Shown: positions 7,595 through 16,146 of the stretch, piece by piece
How the letters are laid out: each line of letters starts with the position of its first letter
Position numbering within the stretch: position 1 is the stretch's first letter
From: Streptomyces sp. TBY4
GTDB taxonomy: Bacteria; Actinomycetota; Actinomycetes; Streptomycetales; Streptomycetaceae
Reading direction: 5' to 3'
Assembly (NCBI RefSeq): GCF_024213195.1
Contig: NZ_JANAVF010000005.1
Span: 346,442-410,441 of the forward strand
Length of the DNA stretch: 64,000 nucleotides
Position numbers and translations under genes: made by a program
The notes under the pieces: generated by a model
What the model was told of the DNA's origin: nothing
Database searches by the model: none
The model's input: only the letters and a program-made list of their open reading frames with translations

Positions 7595-8764
7595 ATGAGC
7601 CAGGATTCCACCGCCGTCGTCGTTGACGGCAGGAAGCTCGCGGGGCGTCGCCGCAGGGAGATCGTCGCGGTGCTGCTCTTCAGCGGCGGACCGATCTTCG
7701 AGAGCTCCATTCCACTTTCCGTGTTCGGCATTGACCGGCAGGACGCGGGAGTTCCACGCTACCGACTGCTCGTGTGTGCCGGTGAGGACGGTCCTCTGCG
7801 GACCACCGGCGGACTCGAACTGACCGCGCCATACGGGTTGGAGGCGATCGCCCGGGCAGGCACGGTCGTCGTTCCCGCGTGGCGTTCCATCACCTCGCCG
7901 CCGCCGCCGGAGGCGCTCGACGCGCTGCGTCTGGCGCACGAGGAGGGGGCCCGGATCGTCGGACTGTGCACGGGGGCCTTCGTGCTCGCCGCCGCCGGTC
8001 TGCTGGACGGCCGGCCCGCGACGACGCACTGGATGTACGCGCCGACGCTGGCCAAGCGCTACCCGTCCGTCCACGTCGATCCGCGCGAGCTGTTCGTCGA
8101 CGACGGCGACGTGCTCACGTCCGCGGGCACCGCGGCCGGAATCGACCTGTGCCTGCACATCGTGCGCACGGACCACGGCAGCGAGGCGGCCGGGGCACTG
8201 GCCCGCAGGCTCGTCGTCCCGCCGCGCCGCACGGGTGGCCAGGAGCGCTACCTCGACCGGTCGCTGCCGGAGGAGATCGGCGCCGACCCGCTGGCCGAGG
8301 TCGTCGCCTGGGCTCTGGAGCACCTCCACGAGCAGTTCGACGTGGAGACGCTGGCGGCGCGCGCCTACATGAGCAGGCGCACCTTCGACCGGCGGTTCCG
8401 CTCGCTCACCGGCAGTGCGCCGCTGCAGTGGCTGATCACCCAGCGGGTGCTCCAGGCGCAGCGGCTGCTGGAGACCTCCGACTACTCGGTCGACGAGGTC
8501 GCCGGGCGCTGCGGGTTCCGCTCGCCGGTCGCGCTGCGCGGGCACTTCCGACGCCAGCTGGGGTCCTCCCCGGCCGCCTACCGCTCCGCCTACCGGGCCC
8601 GCCGCCCGCAGGCCGACGTGGTCCAGGTGGCTCAGCTGTCGGAGTCGCCGGTCCCGCACCAGCGCACTCCGCAGCCGCAGCGCGCGGCGGCGGCGCTGGC
8701 CGCGGCCGGTCCCACGGTGACGGAGCTGTACGCCCCGGGCCGGGTGCTGCGCGAGCACGCGTAA
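7595..8764 (+). CDS. adpA: AdpA/BldH-type AraC-family developmental master regulator
   Basis: 389 aa. Residues about 20-200 form the DJ-1/PfpI (GATase1-like) dimerisation domain ([34 protein letters not shown]) and about 235-330 the AraC/XylS DNA-binding domain with two helix-turn-helices ([16 protein letters not shown] and [22 protein letters not shown]). This matches AdpA of S. coelicolor and S. griseus almost throughout, including the following orn gene. AdpA activates morphological differentiation and secondary metabolism. I read every codon in frame and found no TTA; the position in the linker (ARRLVVPP) where other species are expected to carry bldA-dependent TTA is CTC here. The C-terminal tail beyond residue 335 is divergent, as in other species. 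Confidence 0.97.
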   Translation: MSQDSTAVVVDGRKLAGRRRREIVAVLLFSGGPIFESSIPLSVFGIDRQDAGVPRYRLLVCAGEDGPLRTTGGLELTAPYGLEAIARAGTVVVPAWRSITSPPPPEALDALRLAHEEGARIVGLCTGAFVLAAAGLLDGRPATTHWMYAPTLAKRYPSVHVDPRELFVDDGDVLTSAGTAAGIDLCLHIVRTDHGSEAAGALARRLVVPPRRTGGQERYLDRSLPEEIGADPLAEVVAWALEHLHEQFDVETLAARAYMSRRTFDRRFRSLTGSAPLQWLITQRVLQAQRLLETSDYSVDEVAGRCGFRSPVALRGHFRRQLGSSPAAYRSAYRARRPQADVVQVAQLSESPVPHQRTPQPQRAAAALAAAGPTVTELYAPGRVLREHA

Positions 8765-8774
8765 CGAGGTCCCG

Positions 8775-8830
8775 GGAAGGTCCCCCGCACCAGTGGTCAC
8801 CTCGGTGGTCACCGGTGCGGGGGACCTTCC
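8775..8830. terminator. Long hairpin between adpA and orn
   Basis: Perfect 17-bp arms GGAAGGTCCCCCGCACC (8775-8791) and GGTGCGGGGGACCTTCC (8814-8830) enclose a 22-base loop that itself contains GGTCACC twice. It begins 10 bases after the adpA stop and ends 16 bases before the orn start. It should terminate or strongly attenuate adpA transcripts; there is no T run. Because it almost touches the orn start it may also affect orn translation. Confidence 0.8.
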
Positions 8831-8846
8831 GCATAAGGTGGGGCGC

Positions 8847-9449
8847 ATGAACGATCGCATGGTGTGGATCGACTGCGAGATGACCGGGCTCTCGTTGACG
8901 GACGACGCACTTATCGAGGTGGCCGCACTGGTCACCGACTCGGAGCTCAACGTGCTCGGCGAAGGCGTGGACATTGTGATCCGCCCGCCGGACGCGGCCC
9001 TGGAAACCATGCCCGACGTGGTGCGCGAGATGCACACGGCGTCCGGCCTGCTCGACGAGCTGGCCGGCGGGACCACCCTCGCGGACGCGGAGGCCCAGGT
9101 CCTGGCCTACGTACGGGAACACGTGAAGGAACCCCGCAAGGCCCCGCTCTGCGGAAACACGGTCGGCACCGACCGCGGCTTCCTGCTGCGCGACATGGCC
9201 GCACTGGAGGGGTACCTGCACTACCGGATCGTGGACGTGTCCTCGATCAAGGAGCTGGCGCGGCGCTGGTACCCGCGCGCCTACTTCAACAGCCCCCCGA
9301 AGAACGGCAACCACCGGGCGCTCGCGGACATCAAGGAGTCCATCGCCGAGCTGCGCTACTACCGGGAGGCCGTCTTCGTGCCGCAGCCCGGTCCGGACTC
9401 GGACACGGCGCGCACCATCGCCGCCAAGCACGTCGTTCCTGGGGCCTAG
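8847..9449 (+). CDS. orn: Oligoribonuclease
   Basis: 200 aa from ATG 8847. DEDDh 3'-5' exonuclease that degrades 2-5-nt RNAs, including pGpG from c-di-GMP breakdown. Motif I is WIDCEMTGL, motif II lies around [11 protein letters not shown], and the ExoIII motif [12 protein letters not shown] provides the general-base His and last Asp. The 18 codons upstream in frame lie inside the hairpin and were not used as a start. Position directly after adpA agrees with ornA in other Streptomyces, where its loss affects growth and sporulation. It links functionally to the c-di-GMP enzyme encoded 26 kb further on. Confidence 0.97.
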   Translation: MNDRMVWIDCEMTGLSLTDDALIEVAALVTDSELNVLGEGVDIVIRPPDAALETMPDVVREMHTASGLLDELAGGTTLADAEAQVLAYVREHVKEPRKAPLCGNTVGTDRGFLLRDMAALEGYLHYRIVDVSSIKELARRWYPRAYFNSPPKNGNHRALADIKESIAELRYYREAVFVPQPGPDSDTARTIAAKHVVPGA

Positions 9450-9545
9450 CGGCCACCGGAGAGGGGTGCGGGGAAAGGGGGGAGCGAGCACCCTCCCGGA
9501 CCCTGTACCCTTTTCTTCGGCCGGTCGGTTTTCCGACCGGACATG

Positions 9546-9618
9546 GTGGGTGTAGCTCAGTTGGTAGAGCACCTGGTTGTGGTCCAGGTGGCCGCGGGTT
9601 CAAGTCCCGTCACTCACC
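9546..9618 (+). tRNA. tRNA-His (anticodon GTG)
   Basis: The cloverleaf can be drawn by eye: acceptor GTGGGTG pairs with CACTCAC, the D arm has AGCTCAGTTGGTAGAGC, the anticodon loop reads TTGTGGT with GTG as anticodon in a CCTGG/CCAGG stem, and the T arm is GCGGGTTCAAGTCCCGT. A G immediately before the acceptor (9545) provides the extra G-1 typical of tRNA-His. CCA is not encoded. Confidence 0.95.
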
Positions 9619-9626
9619 CTGACGAG

Positions 9627-9660
9627 AAGGCCCCGGTCCGCGAAAGCGGACCGGGGCCTT
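9627..9660. terminator. Bidirectional terminator between tRNA-His and the FG-GAP protein gene
   Basis: AAGGCCCCGGTCCGC-GAAA-GCGGACCGGGGCCTT: perfect 15-bp stem with a GAAA tetraloop, lying 9 bases after the tRNA and 10 bases after the convergent gene's stop codon, so it probably serves both. Confidence 0.85.
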
Positions 9661-9669
9661 CCGCGTTTC

Positions 9670-11400
9670 TCAGAACAGCAGGTTGTACTTGTCGAAGCCG
9701 GTGCCGAGGACAGAGACCTTCACCCGCGGGATGTACGGCTTGGCGGGGACGCCGTTGCCCTGGTACAGCCACAGGTTGCCGGACTTGTCCCGGGCCACCA
9801 GGTCGGCCTTGCCGTCGGACGTCAGGTCGCCCGGAGCCACGATCGAGTTGTAGATCTGCCAGCCGGTGCCCACCTGCTTCTTGAGCGCGAACGGCTTCGC
9901 CGCCACCCCGGTGCCCTCGTACAGCCACAGCCGGCCCGCCTTGTCCCGGGCCACCAGGTCGGCCTTGCCGTCGGCGGTCAGATCGACACCGCCCGCCAGC
10001 TGGTCGTACACCCCCCAGCCACGGCCGACCTGCACCTTGGTCGCGAACGGCTTCGCGTCCACACCCGTCCCCGCGTACAGCCACAGACCGCCCACCGCGT
10101 CCCGCGCCAGCAGATCCGCCTTCTTGTCACCGGTCAGATCGGAGACACTCACCAGGGTGTTGTAGGTGTTCCACCCCGACCCGACCCGTATCCGGTCCTT
10201 GTAGATGCCACCGTCACCCGACATCGGGTGGAACCACAGCACCCCGGCCTTGTCACGGCCCACCGCACCCGGCCCGGTGCTCTGGATCGTCACCGGCCCC
10301 AGCCGGGTCAGCGCGGTGTACTGGTTCCAGTCGAAGCTGCCGCCGACCGGGTCGACAGGGGTGAACGGCTCGGCAACCTTGCCGGTGCCCTTGTGGTCCC
10401 ACAGACCGCCCTCGGCGTCACGGCCCACGAGCCGGTACCGCTCGGTCACCGGTATCGAGCCGGCGACCGCGAAGTCCGAAGTCTTCTCCGGGTTGCCCGT
10501 GCCGTAGGCGTACACCTCGTAGACCGCGGTGGTGGTCAGCTTCCACGCAGGCGCTTTCGCCTCGGCCTTCAGCGTGTAGGTGAGGGTGTAGTCACCGGGC
10601 TTCGCGATGTCGCACCAGACGCCGCCGTAGCCGATCTCGCCGGTCGAGTGGGAGCACTCGGCACCGCTGGCACCGGCTGCACCGGAGTCCACGACGCTGA
10701 TCTTCAGCTCGCCCTGGTCCCACCAGCGGAAGCCCGCTGCCGCGGTCAGGCCCAGTTGCAGTTTGCCCTTGTCGACCGCGTGCAGCTTCACCGTGTGCTT
10801 CACCGTGCCGCCGGCCGGCAGCGTCGGCGTCGACAGCTTGATGGTGTTCTGCGCGACGTGCGCCTTGGTCTTCGCCGTGACGGTGGCGTGCGCCCGGCGC
10901 GGACCGATGGCCTTGGAGCCCGCGGTCTGCGCCTCCTTGATGCCCGCAGTGATGCTGGCACCGCGCGGCACGTAGACGAGCCCGTAGTAGGCCGTCGTGC
11001 CGTCCGCCGCGCCACTCGTCGCCGAGATCCACGGCGCCGGGTTGCTCCAGCCTCCGTCGAGGTCGCACAAGTACACCCCGGCCACCCCGGCCTTCGCCGT
11101 GCAGCCCTCGTGCGAGTCCACCTTCAGACCGGCAGGGAGCCCGCCGCCGGACCAGCCGGCATCCGTCAGCGGCTTCTTGCTCACCACATAGACGTACGTA
11201 CCGTCCGGCTCCCCTGTGTTCTGGCCGCCGGTGCCCGACGGGGACAACTGGGCCCAGCCCTCGCCCGGCATCAGGACCTTGTCCTCGACAGGACTGAAGT
11301 AGAACGTCGGATCCCCGGCCGCCACGGCCGTGCCCGCACCCGCGATACCACCGGTGACCAGCAGCGCAACCGCGACACCAGCACCCAAAAGCCTTCTCAT
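9670..11400 (-). CDS. Secreted FG-GAP/VCBS-repeat protein
   Basis: 576 aa from ATG 11400, where a clear Sec signal peptide begins (MRRLLGAGVAVALLVTGG...AVAAG). Residues about 30-330 form a beta-rich region with few recognisable motifs. From about 340 onward there are four to five tandem repeats of about 50 residues of the form VSDLTGDKKADLLARDAVGGLWLYAGTG, that is, FG-GAP/VCBS blades with the calcium-binding DxTxDGKxD loop, together expected to make a partial beta-propeller. Such proteins are extracellular; no enzyme motif is visible. The longer frame upstream of 11400 runs through the promoter region and the MarR gene start and was rejected. Confidence 0.88.
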   Translation of the reverse strand: MRRLLGAGVAVALLVTGGIAGAGTAVAAGDPTFYFSPVEDKVLMPGEGWAQLSPSGTGGQNTGEPDGTYVYVVSKKPLTDAGWSGGGLPAGLKVDSHEGCTAKAGVAGVYLCDLDGGWSNPAPWISATSGAADGTTAYYGLVYVPRGASITAGIKEAQTAGSKAIGPRRAHATVTAKTKAHVAQNTIKLSTPTLPAGGTVKHTVKLHAVDKGKLQLGLTAAAGFRWWDQGELKISVVDSGAAGASGAECSHSTGEIGYGGVWCDIAKPGDYTLTYTLKAEAKAPAWKLTTTAVYEVYAYGTGNPEKTSDFAVAGSIPVTERYRLVGRDAEGGLWDHKGTGKVAEPFTPVDPVGGSFDWNQYTALTRLGPVTIQSTGPGAVGRDKAGVLWFHPMSGDGGIYKDRIRVGSGWNTYNTLVSVSDLTGDKKADLLARDAVGGLWLYAGTGVDAKPFATKVQVGRGWGVYDQLAGGVDLTADGKADLVARDKAGRLWLYEGTGVAAKPFALKKQVGTGWQIYNSIVAPGDLTSDGKADLVARDKSGNLWLYQGNGVPAKPYIPRVKVSVLGTGFDKYNLLF

Positions 11401-11501
11401 GTGCCCCCCAGGGAGATCGATCAATCGGCGGACGCTAGCACGCACGATCGCCGACGATTCCGCTCGGGTTCCCGTTCGCCCTGTCCTAGACTGAATACGT
11501 G

Positions 11502-11532
11502 ACGCAGATTCTGCGTGGCGCAATCTCTGCGT
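11502..11532. promoter_or_regulatory. Probable MarR operator
   Basis: ACGCAG-ATT-CTGCGT (11502-11516) is a perfect inverted repeat with a 3-base centre, and the half-site TCTCTGCGT recurs at 11524-11532. It lies 49 bases before the MarR start, between two divergent genes, the usual place for an autoregulatory site. Confidence 0.6.
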
Positions 11533-11564
11533 TACACAGATAAATTTGGACCCCGGAGAAGCCG

Positions 11565-12068
11565 ATGTCAACGGATTACGCCCGTTCGAGTGAGGACTGG
11601 ACCCGCGCCGAGCTGCTCGCGCGCATCGTCACCGAGAGCCGGCGGCACCACGCCGACTACTCGCTCTTCAACCAGGCCATGGCCGACCACGTCGGCCTGC
11701 ACCCCACCGACATGCAGTGCGTCGCCCTCCTCGGCATGGAGCCCGGCCCGGTCAGCACCGGTGGCATCGCCCGCCTCACCGGCCTGACCTCCGGCTCCGC
11801 CACCCGCCTCGTGGACCGCCTGGTCAAGGCCGGCATCGTCGAGCGGCACGCCGACCCGAACGACCGCCGCCGCTCCCTCGTCGCCCTCTCCCCCGCCGCC
11901 CGCGACCGGATCGGCGCCGCCTGGGAGACCCCGGGCCGGGCCTTCGGCGCCGTTCTGGCGGGCTACTCCGACTCCGAACTGGCCGTCATCGCCGACTACC
12001 TGCACCGCACCGCCGAGGTCGGCCGCACCCAGGCCCAGCGGCTGACCTCGGGCGACGACACCCCCTAG
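11565..12068 (+). CDS. MarR-family transcriptional regulator
   Basis: 167 aa from ATG 11565 with CGGAGAAG upstream. The winged helix is clear: GGIARLTGLTSGSATRLVDRLVKAGIVERHADPNDRRRSLVALS, which includes the recognition helix and the DPNDRR wing typical of MarR. Flanking helices form the dimer interface. It is divergent from the FG-GAP gene and 110 bp upstream of an MFS transporter on the same strand, an arrangement common for drug- or phenolic-responsive regulators and their pumps. A palindrome fits an autoregulatory operator in front of it. The ligand is unknown. Confidence 0.92.
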   Translation: MSTDYARSSEDWTRAELLARIVTESRRHHADYSLFNQAMADHVGLHPTDMQCVALLGMEPGPVSTGGIARLTGLTSGSATRLVDRLVKAGIVERHADPNDRRRSLVALSPAARDRIGAAWETPGRAFGAVLAGYSDSELAVIADYLHRTAEVGRTQAQRLTSGDDTP

Positions 12069-12178
12069 CCCTTCCCGGGGCCCTTCCCAACCGGCCGCTC
12101 CGGCGTTAGCGTCCAGCCCAACGGGCAACGGCGCGCGCCGGAGAAACGGGAGGGTCGGCGTGCGGCTGGAGGTTGTCC

Positions 12179-13522
12179 ATGCCCGCACCCATGCCCACAC
12201 CCGCGCCCGCCCCCGCCGGCTTCCGCAGCGTGCTCGCCCTCGGCGGCCCGGCCCTGCCCGTCCACGGGTTCCTCGCCCGCCTCCCCGCCGCGCTCTGCCC
12301 CATCGGGACGCTGCTGCTGATCAACGAGCGCGACGGCATCGGCGACGCCGGGACCATGGCCGCCGCCCTCTGGCTCGGGCAGGCCCTCGGCGGCCCGGTC
12401 ATCGGCCGGCTCGCCGACCGGCGCGGCCACCGGCCCGTCCTGCTGGCCGCCTGCGCCGCGAACGCCGCCGTGCTCCTCGCCCTCGTCGCCGCCGTCCTCG
12501 GCGGACTGCCGCTCGCCGCCCGCATCGCGCTCGCCGTCGCCGCCGGACTCACGACGGCCCAGGTCGGACCGCTGGCCCGGGCCCGGTGGGCGCGGCTGGC
12601 CGGAGAGGACAAGGCCCTGGTCGGGTCCGCGCTCTCCTTCGACACCACCCTCGACGAGGTCGGCTTCATGGTGGGGCCCGCGCTGGCCGGGATCCTCGCG
12701 GTGACCGTGCACCCCGCGTCGGCGCTGCTCCTCGCGGCCGCCCTGGGGCTGGTGTTCGGAACGCTCTTCGCCGTGCATCCCACGGCGCCGGGGCCGACGG
12801 GAGCGGGCGCCGCCGCGCGGGACGGCGTACGGCTGTGGTCTCCGGGGCTCGCGCTGCTGTTCCTCGTGGCCGTCCTGCAGGGCGCCGCGTGGAGCGGGGC
12901 CAACACCGGGGTCAACGCGCTCGCCGTGGCGGTCGGTTCCCCCGGGGCCGCCGGGCTCGTGTGGGCCGCCATGGCGGTGACCAGCTCGGTGGCCGGCTTC
13001 GTGACCGTGGCCCGGCCCGGGAAGGCCGACCTGACCGTCCGGCTGCGCCGGACCATCGCCGCCCAGGCGCTGCTGACGCTGCCGCTGCTCGCCGTCGGCG
13101 GGCTGTGGGGCGCGGCCTTCGCCGTCGCCGGGATCGGACTGGCGGTCGCACCGCACCTGATCGCGCTGTTCGGCCTCGTGGAACGGGCCGGTCCCGCGCG
13201 GCGGATGGGCGAGGCCATGACCCTGGCCGGCAGCGGTCTGATCATCGGGCAGGCGCTGGCCGCTGCCGCCTCCGGTCCGCTCGCCGCGGCCTACGGGTAC
13301 CGGGCGGCCTTCGCCGTGTCGTGCGCGGCCGCGGCCGCCTCCGCGGCGCTGGCGTGGGCGGCCGCCGACCGGGTGCTCGGGCCGCGGCCCGGAGCGGACC
13401 CCGCGCCGGACCCGGCGCCGGATCCCGAGCCGCGGCTCAGCCCGGCGAGGACTTCATCGCCGCCAGACCCTTCGCCAGGTCCTCGGCGTTCATCACCGGG
13501 CCGACCTCCAGCTCGGCGTTGA
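12179..13522 (+). CDS. MFS transporter
   Basis: 447 aa from ATG 12179, which follows GGAGG at ideal spacing. About twelve hydrophobic segments are visible, and the loop between segments 2 and 3 carries GRLADRRGHRPVLL, the Major Facilitator signature. The protein is a cytoplasmic-membrane transporter, by context with the upstream MarR gene perhaps a drug or metabolite exporter. The C-terminal tail is Pro/Asp-rich and then Ser/Pro/Arg-rich, and its last 28 codons are antisense to the convergent small gene (86-bp overlap). An earlier stop is not present, so either the overlap is real or the tail is dispensable drift. Confidence 0.88.
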   Translation: MPAPMPTPAPAPAGFRSVLALGGPALPVHGFLARLPAALCPIGTLLLINERDGIGDAGTMAAALWLGQALGGPVIGRLADRRGHRPVLLAACAANAAVLLALVAAVLGGLPLAARIALAVAAGLTTAQVGPLARARWARLAGEDKALVGSALSFDTTLDEVGFMVGPALAGILAVTVHPASALLLAAALGLVFGTLFAVHPTAPGPTGAGAAARDGVRLWSPGLALLFLVAVLQGAAWSGANTGVNALAVAVGSPGAAGLVWAAMAVTSSVAGFVTVARPGKADLTVRLRRTIAAQALLTLPLLAVGGLWGAAFAVAGIGLAVAPHLIALFGLVERAGPARRMGEAMTLAGSGLIIGQALAAAASGPLAAAYGYRAAFAVSCAAAAASAALAWAAADRVLGPRPGADPAPDPAPDPEPRLSPARTSSPPDPSPGPRRSSPGRPPARR

Positions 13523-13739
13523 ACTGCAGGAACAGGTCCTCCATCAGGGACGGCATCTGGGAGCTGTCCTGGAGGTCGAAGACCAGCCAGCAGGACCGGA
13601 CGCCCTCGTGGAGGCCGAAGTAGGCGGCCTCCGGCTTCACCGTGTCCATGAGCTTCTTGATGGCCGCCGGAAGGGCGCCGCTCTTGATGCCCTCGTTCGT
13701 AGCCGCCGTGTCGAAGTGGGCCCTGAGCATGACTCTCAT
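13437..13739 (-). CDS. Small conserved protein, probable dimeric alpha/beta-barrel type
   Basis: 100 aa (MRVMLRAHFDTAATNEGI...). The pattern of a short strand, a helix, then FGLHEGVRSCWLVFDLQDSSQMPSL and an acidic strand (FNAELEVGPVMNAEDLAKGL) resembles small ferredoxin-like, DUF3303-type proteins that dimerise. I recall close relatives in many Streptomyces with no assigned function. No catalytic residue is apparent. Convergent with and overlapping the MFS gene by 86 bp. Confidence 0.8.
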   Translation of the reverse strand: MRVMLRAHFDTAATNEGIKSGALPAAIKKLMDTVKPEAAYFGLHEGVRSCWLVFDLQDSSQMPSLMEDLFLQFNAELEVGPVMNAEDLAKGLAAMKSSPG

Positions 13740-13876
13740 GCGCGGCTCCTTTCCTCACGGCCACCCTGGGCGCGGTTACGGGGGGCGGCAACATCTCCGC
13801 CTCCGTCCGGGCGGGGGCTACGCCGTCCGGTTCGCGCAGGGGGTACGGACACCACCACGGATGCGGATCCGCCGGG

Positions 13877-14515
13877 TCACAGGATCCCCACGTCGTAGAA
13901 GAACTGGTAGCGCGTCGGGTCGTCCGGCAGGAACCAGTGGAAGCCCTCCTCCAGGAAGACGGCCACGACGTTCACGGCGATCACCAGCCCCAGGAACCAC
14001 AGCGCGACCGTCCCCACCGTGCGGTACGGGCCCGGGTCCTGCGCCGGGACCGAGCGGTCCGCGGTGGCGTGGGCGAAGGCCAGGACGATGCCCACGGCGA
14101 CGACCGAGGCCTGGAAGAGGATCCACGCCCAGACGTAGAGGTGCAGGCCGAACACCTCGCTCCCGTACCCCTTGTCGCCCGGCAGGATGTGCAGCATCGT
14201 CTGCCGCCACGAGGCGAACGAGCCTGCGATCACGGCGACCAGGGACAGGCCCCAGCCCATCATGTAGTCGCGTCCGGTCACCGCCCCGTAGGACAGCGCG
14301 GTCCGGATGATGTGGGCCGCGCCCATCGCCGCCAGCAGCATGAACATCCGCTGCACGATGCAGAGCGGGCAGGGGTACTCCCACAGGCCGAACTGGTAGA
14401 ACAGCCCGCCGCACACCACCCCCGTCCAGCCGATGGCGAAGAAGCACGCGAACCAGAACTGCACCCGGCCCAGCAGGCCGCCCTCCGGCTGTGCCTCCGG
14501 GAGGAGGCTGGACAT
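13877..14515 (-). CDS. DsbB-like disulfide bond formation membrane protein
   Basis: 212 aa from ATG 14515 (a GTG three codons earlier, at 14524, is possible). Five to six hydrophobic segments and the motif YPCPLCIVQRMFML, with a CxxC-type pair at the end of the first external loop, match DsbB/BdbC-family quinone-linked thiol oxidases. In DsbB the second Cys pair lies in another loop; I see no further cysteines in this protein, so it may work with a partner or be a reduced family member. The 54-aa DUF5993-type gene lies immediately upstream with 11 bp between them, suggesting translational coupling. Confidence 0.82.
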   Translation of the reverse strand: MSSLLPEAQPEGGLLGRVQFWFACFFAIGWTGVVCGGLFYQFGLWEYPCPLCIVQRMFMLLAAMGAAHIIRTALSYGAVTGRDYMMGWGLSLVAVIAGSFASWRQTMLHILPGDKGYGSEVFGLHLYVWAWILFQASVVAVGIVLAFAHATADRSVPAQDPGPYRTVGTVALWFLGLVIAVNVVAVFLEEGFHWFLPDDPTRYQFFYDVGIL

Positions 14516-14526
14516 CGCGGCCACGG

Positions 14527-14691
14527 TCAGTAGCTCAAGGTGAGGGCGAGGCCGCTGGTGATGTGGTGCGCCATCAGCAGGATCACGGCGAGGAGCATGA
14601 GCCACCAGGCGCCGAGCACGACGAACCGCGGGGCGCCCCGGTACATCGCGATCAGCGTGGCGAGGAGGCCGCCGAAGATGAGGGTGTCCAT
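14527..14691 (-). CDS. 54-aa membrane protein, DUF5993-type
   Basis: Too short for routine ORF calls. It reads MDTLIFGGLLATLIAMYRG, a basic turn, a second hydrophobic segment (VVLGAWWLMLLAVILLLMAHH is close to what is seen) and ends ITSGLALTLSY. Two transmembrane segments joined by a short loop and a conserved HH near the end fit small membrane proteins I know as DUF5993, which are typically next to DsbB-like genes. Function is unknown; a role as accessory subunit of the thiol oxidase is inferred only from adjacency. Confidence 0.75.
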   Translation of the reverse strand: MDTLIFGGLLATLIAMYRGAPRFVVLGAWWLMLLAVILLMAHHITSGLALTLSY

Positions 14692-14754
14692 GGCGCGGAC
14701 CGTACCGACAGGGGGACATACCGGACACGCGGCGCGCCCCCGCCGCCCCCAGGG

Positions 14755-16146
14755 TTACGCCGGTCGCCCCGCCGCGTGCCCGCGCCGCTTGCGCCGGCCC
14801 CGTCCGGTCCGGGCCGACTCCCCCCGCGCCCGCCCGTCCAGCGCGATCCACACCCGCACCTCGGTGCCGCCGAGCACCGAACGCCCCAGCCGCACGTCCC
14901 CGCCCGTCGATTCCGCGACCCGCCGGACGATGTCCAGCCCCAGGCCCGTGGACCCGTCGCGGCCGCCGTCGTTGCCGCGCCGCAGGGCCGCGTCCGGATC
15001 GGCGATGCCGCCGCCCGCGTCCGAGACGAGCACGATGACCGCGTCCCCCGCGTCGTGGACGTCCACCGCGAAGGGGGTGCCCTCGGGGGTGTGCCGGAAC
15101 ACGTTGCCCAGCATGGCGTCCAGCGCCGCGGCCAGCTCCGGCCGGGCCACGGGGATCCGTACCGTACGGTCGACCCCGGCGAGCCGCACCTCGCGGCCCT
15201 CGTCCTCCGCCAGCGCCGACCAGAACCCCATCCGGTCGCGGATCACCTCGGAGGCGTCGCAGCCGGCCCCGGGCCCCTGCGCGCCGGCCGGGCGCTGCTC
15301 GCGGGCGGTACGGATGATCGTGTCGACCTCCCGTTCCAGTTGCTCCACGGCCGCCCGGGTCTGCTCCGCGGCCGGGCCGTCGCCGAGCGAGGCCGCGTTG
15401 AGGCGCAGCACCGTCAGCGGGGTCCGCAGCCGGTGCGAGAGGTCGGCGGCCAGCTCCCGCTCGTTGGCCAGGAGTTCCACGACCTGGTCCGCCATCGAGT
15501 TGAAGGCGACGGCCGCCGAGCGGAGTTCCTTCGGACCCTCCTCCGGGACCCGCGCTCCGAGCCGCCCCTCGCCCAGCCGGTGCGCCGCGTCCGCGAGCCG
15601 CTCGGCCGGTCGCACCAGGCGGGCGCCGAGCCGGTCCGCGACCGCCACCGAGCCCACGACCAGGGCGAGTCCGACGCCCGCCAGCACCACCCAGGCGGTG
15701 GCGACGCCATTGCTGACCTCGCTCTCCGGTACGAGGATCTCCACGACGGCGATGTCCCCGGAGCCGAGCGCCACGGGCTGGAGCAGCGCGAAGCCGCCGC
15801 CCGCGACCGGGGCCGTCGCGGCCCGCCCGATGCGCCGGACCTCGGAGACGGCGCGCTCGCCGGCCCAGCCGTCGCCGATGTCCACGCGCGGGCTGTCCCC
15901 GACGGCCGGCACGTGTACGGCCATCCGCCGGTCGGCGCCCATCTGCGTGGACTCCACGGCCTTGCGCAGCTGCACCGGGTCGGTGGTGATGGACAGCGTC
16001 GGCCCGATGGTGGCGGCCTGCCGCTCGGCGTTGGAGAACGCCCGGTCGCTGGCCATCTCCTGGACGACCAGCCCGAGGGGCACGGCGAAGGCCACGACCA
16101 CCATCACGGTGACCGCGAGGCAGACCTTGACCAGGGCCCACCTCAC
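14755..16146 (-). CDS. Two-component sensor histidine kinase
   Basis: 463 aa from GTG 16146, whose GTGA overlaps the stop of the response regulator gene. One N-terminal membrane helix (about 4-27), an extracytoplasmic sensor domain to about residue 150, a second helix (about 151-170), a HAMP-like linker, then the HisKA dimerisation helix with the phospho-accepting H238 (SHRLRTPL), and HATPase_c with the N box (LGNVFRHT), G1 (DAGGGI) and G2 (GSTGLGLDIVRRVAE). The His-box reads SHRLRTPL rather than SHELRTPL: the usual Glu after His is Arg, which is common in Streptomyces OmpR-type kinases. The signal is unknown. Confidence 0.95.
   Translation of the reverse strand: MRWALVKVCLAVTVMVVVAFAVPLGLVVQEMASDRAFSNAERQAATIGPTLSITTDPVQLRKAVESTQMGADRRMAVHVPAVGDSPRVDIGDGWAGERAVSEVRRIGRAATAPVAGGGFALLQPVALGSGDIAVVEILVPESEVSNGVATAWVVLAGVGLALVVGSVAVADRLGARLVRPAERLADAAHRLGEGRLGARVPEEGPKELRSAAVAFNSMADQVVELLANERELAADLSHRLRTPLTVLRLNAASLGDGPAAEQTRAAVEQLEREVDTIIRTAREQRPAGAQGPGAGCDASEVIRDRMGFWSALAEDEGREVRLAGVDRTVRIPVARPELAAALDAMLGNVFRHTPEGTPFAVDVHDAGDAVIVLVSDAGGGIADPDAALRRGNDGGRDGSTGLGLDIVRRVAESTGGDVRLGRSVLGGTEVRVWIALDGRARGESARTGRGRRKRRGHAAGRPA

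Noticed and set aside
9627..9660. Attachment site next to tRNA-His
   Set aside because: The inverted repeat is a plain terminator; no integrase, excisionase or duplicated tRNA 3' end was seen nearby.
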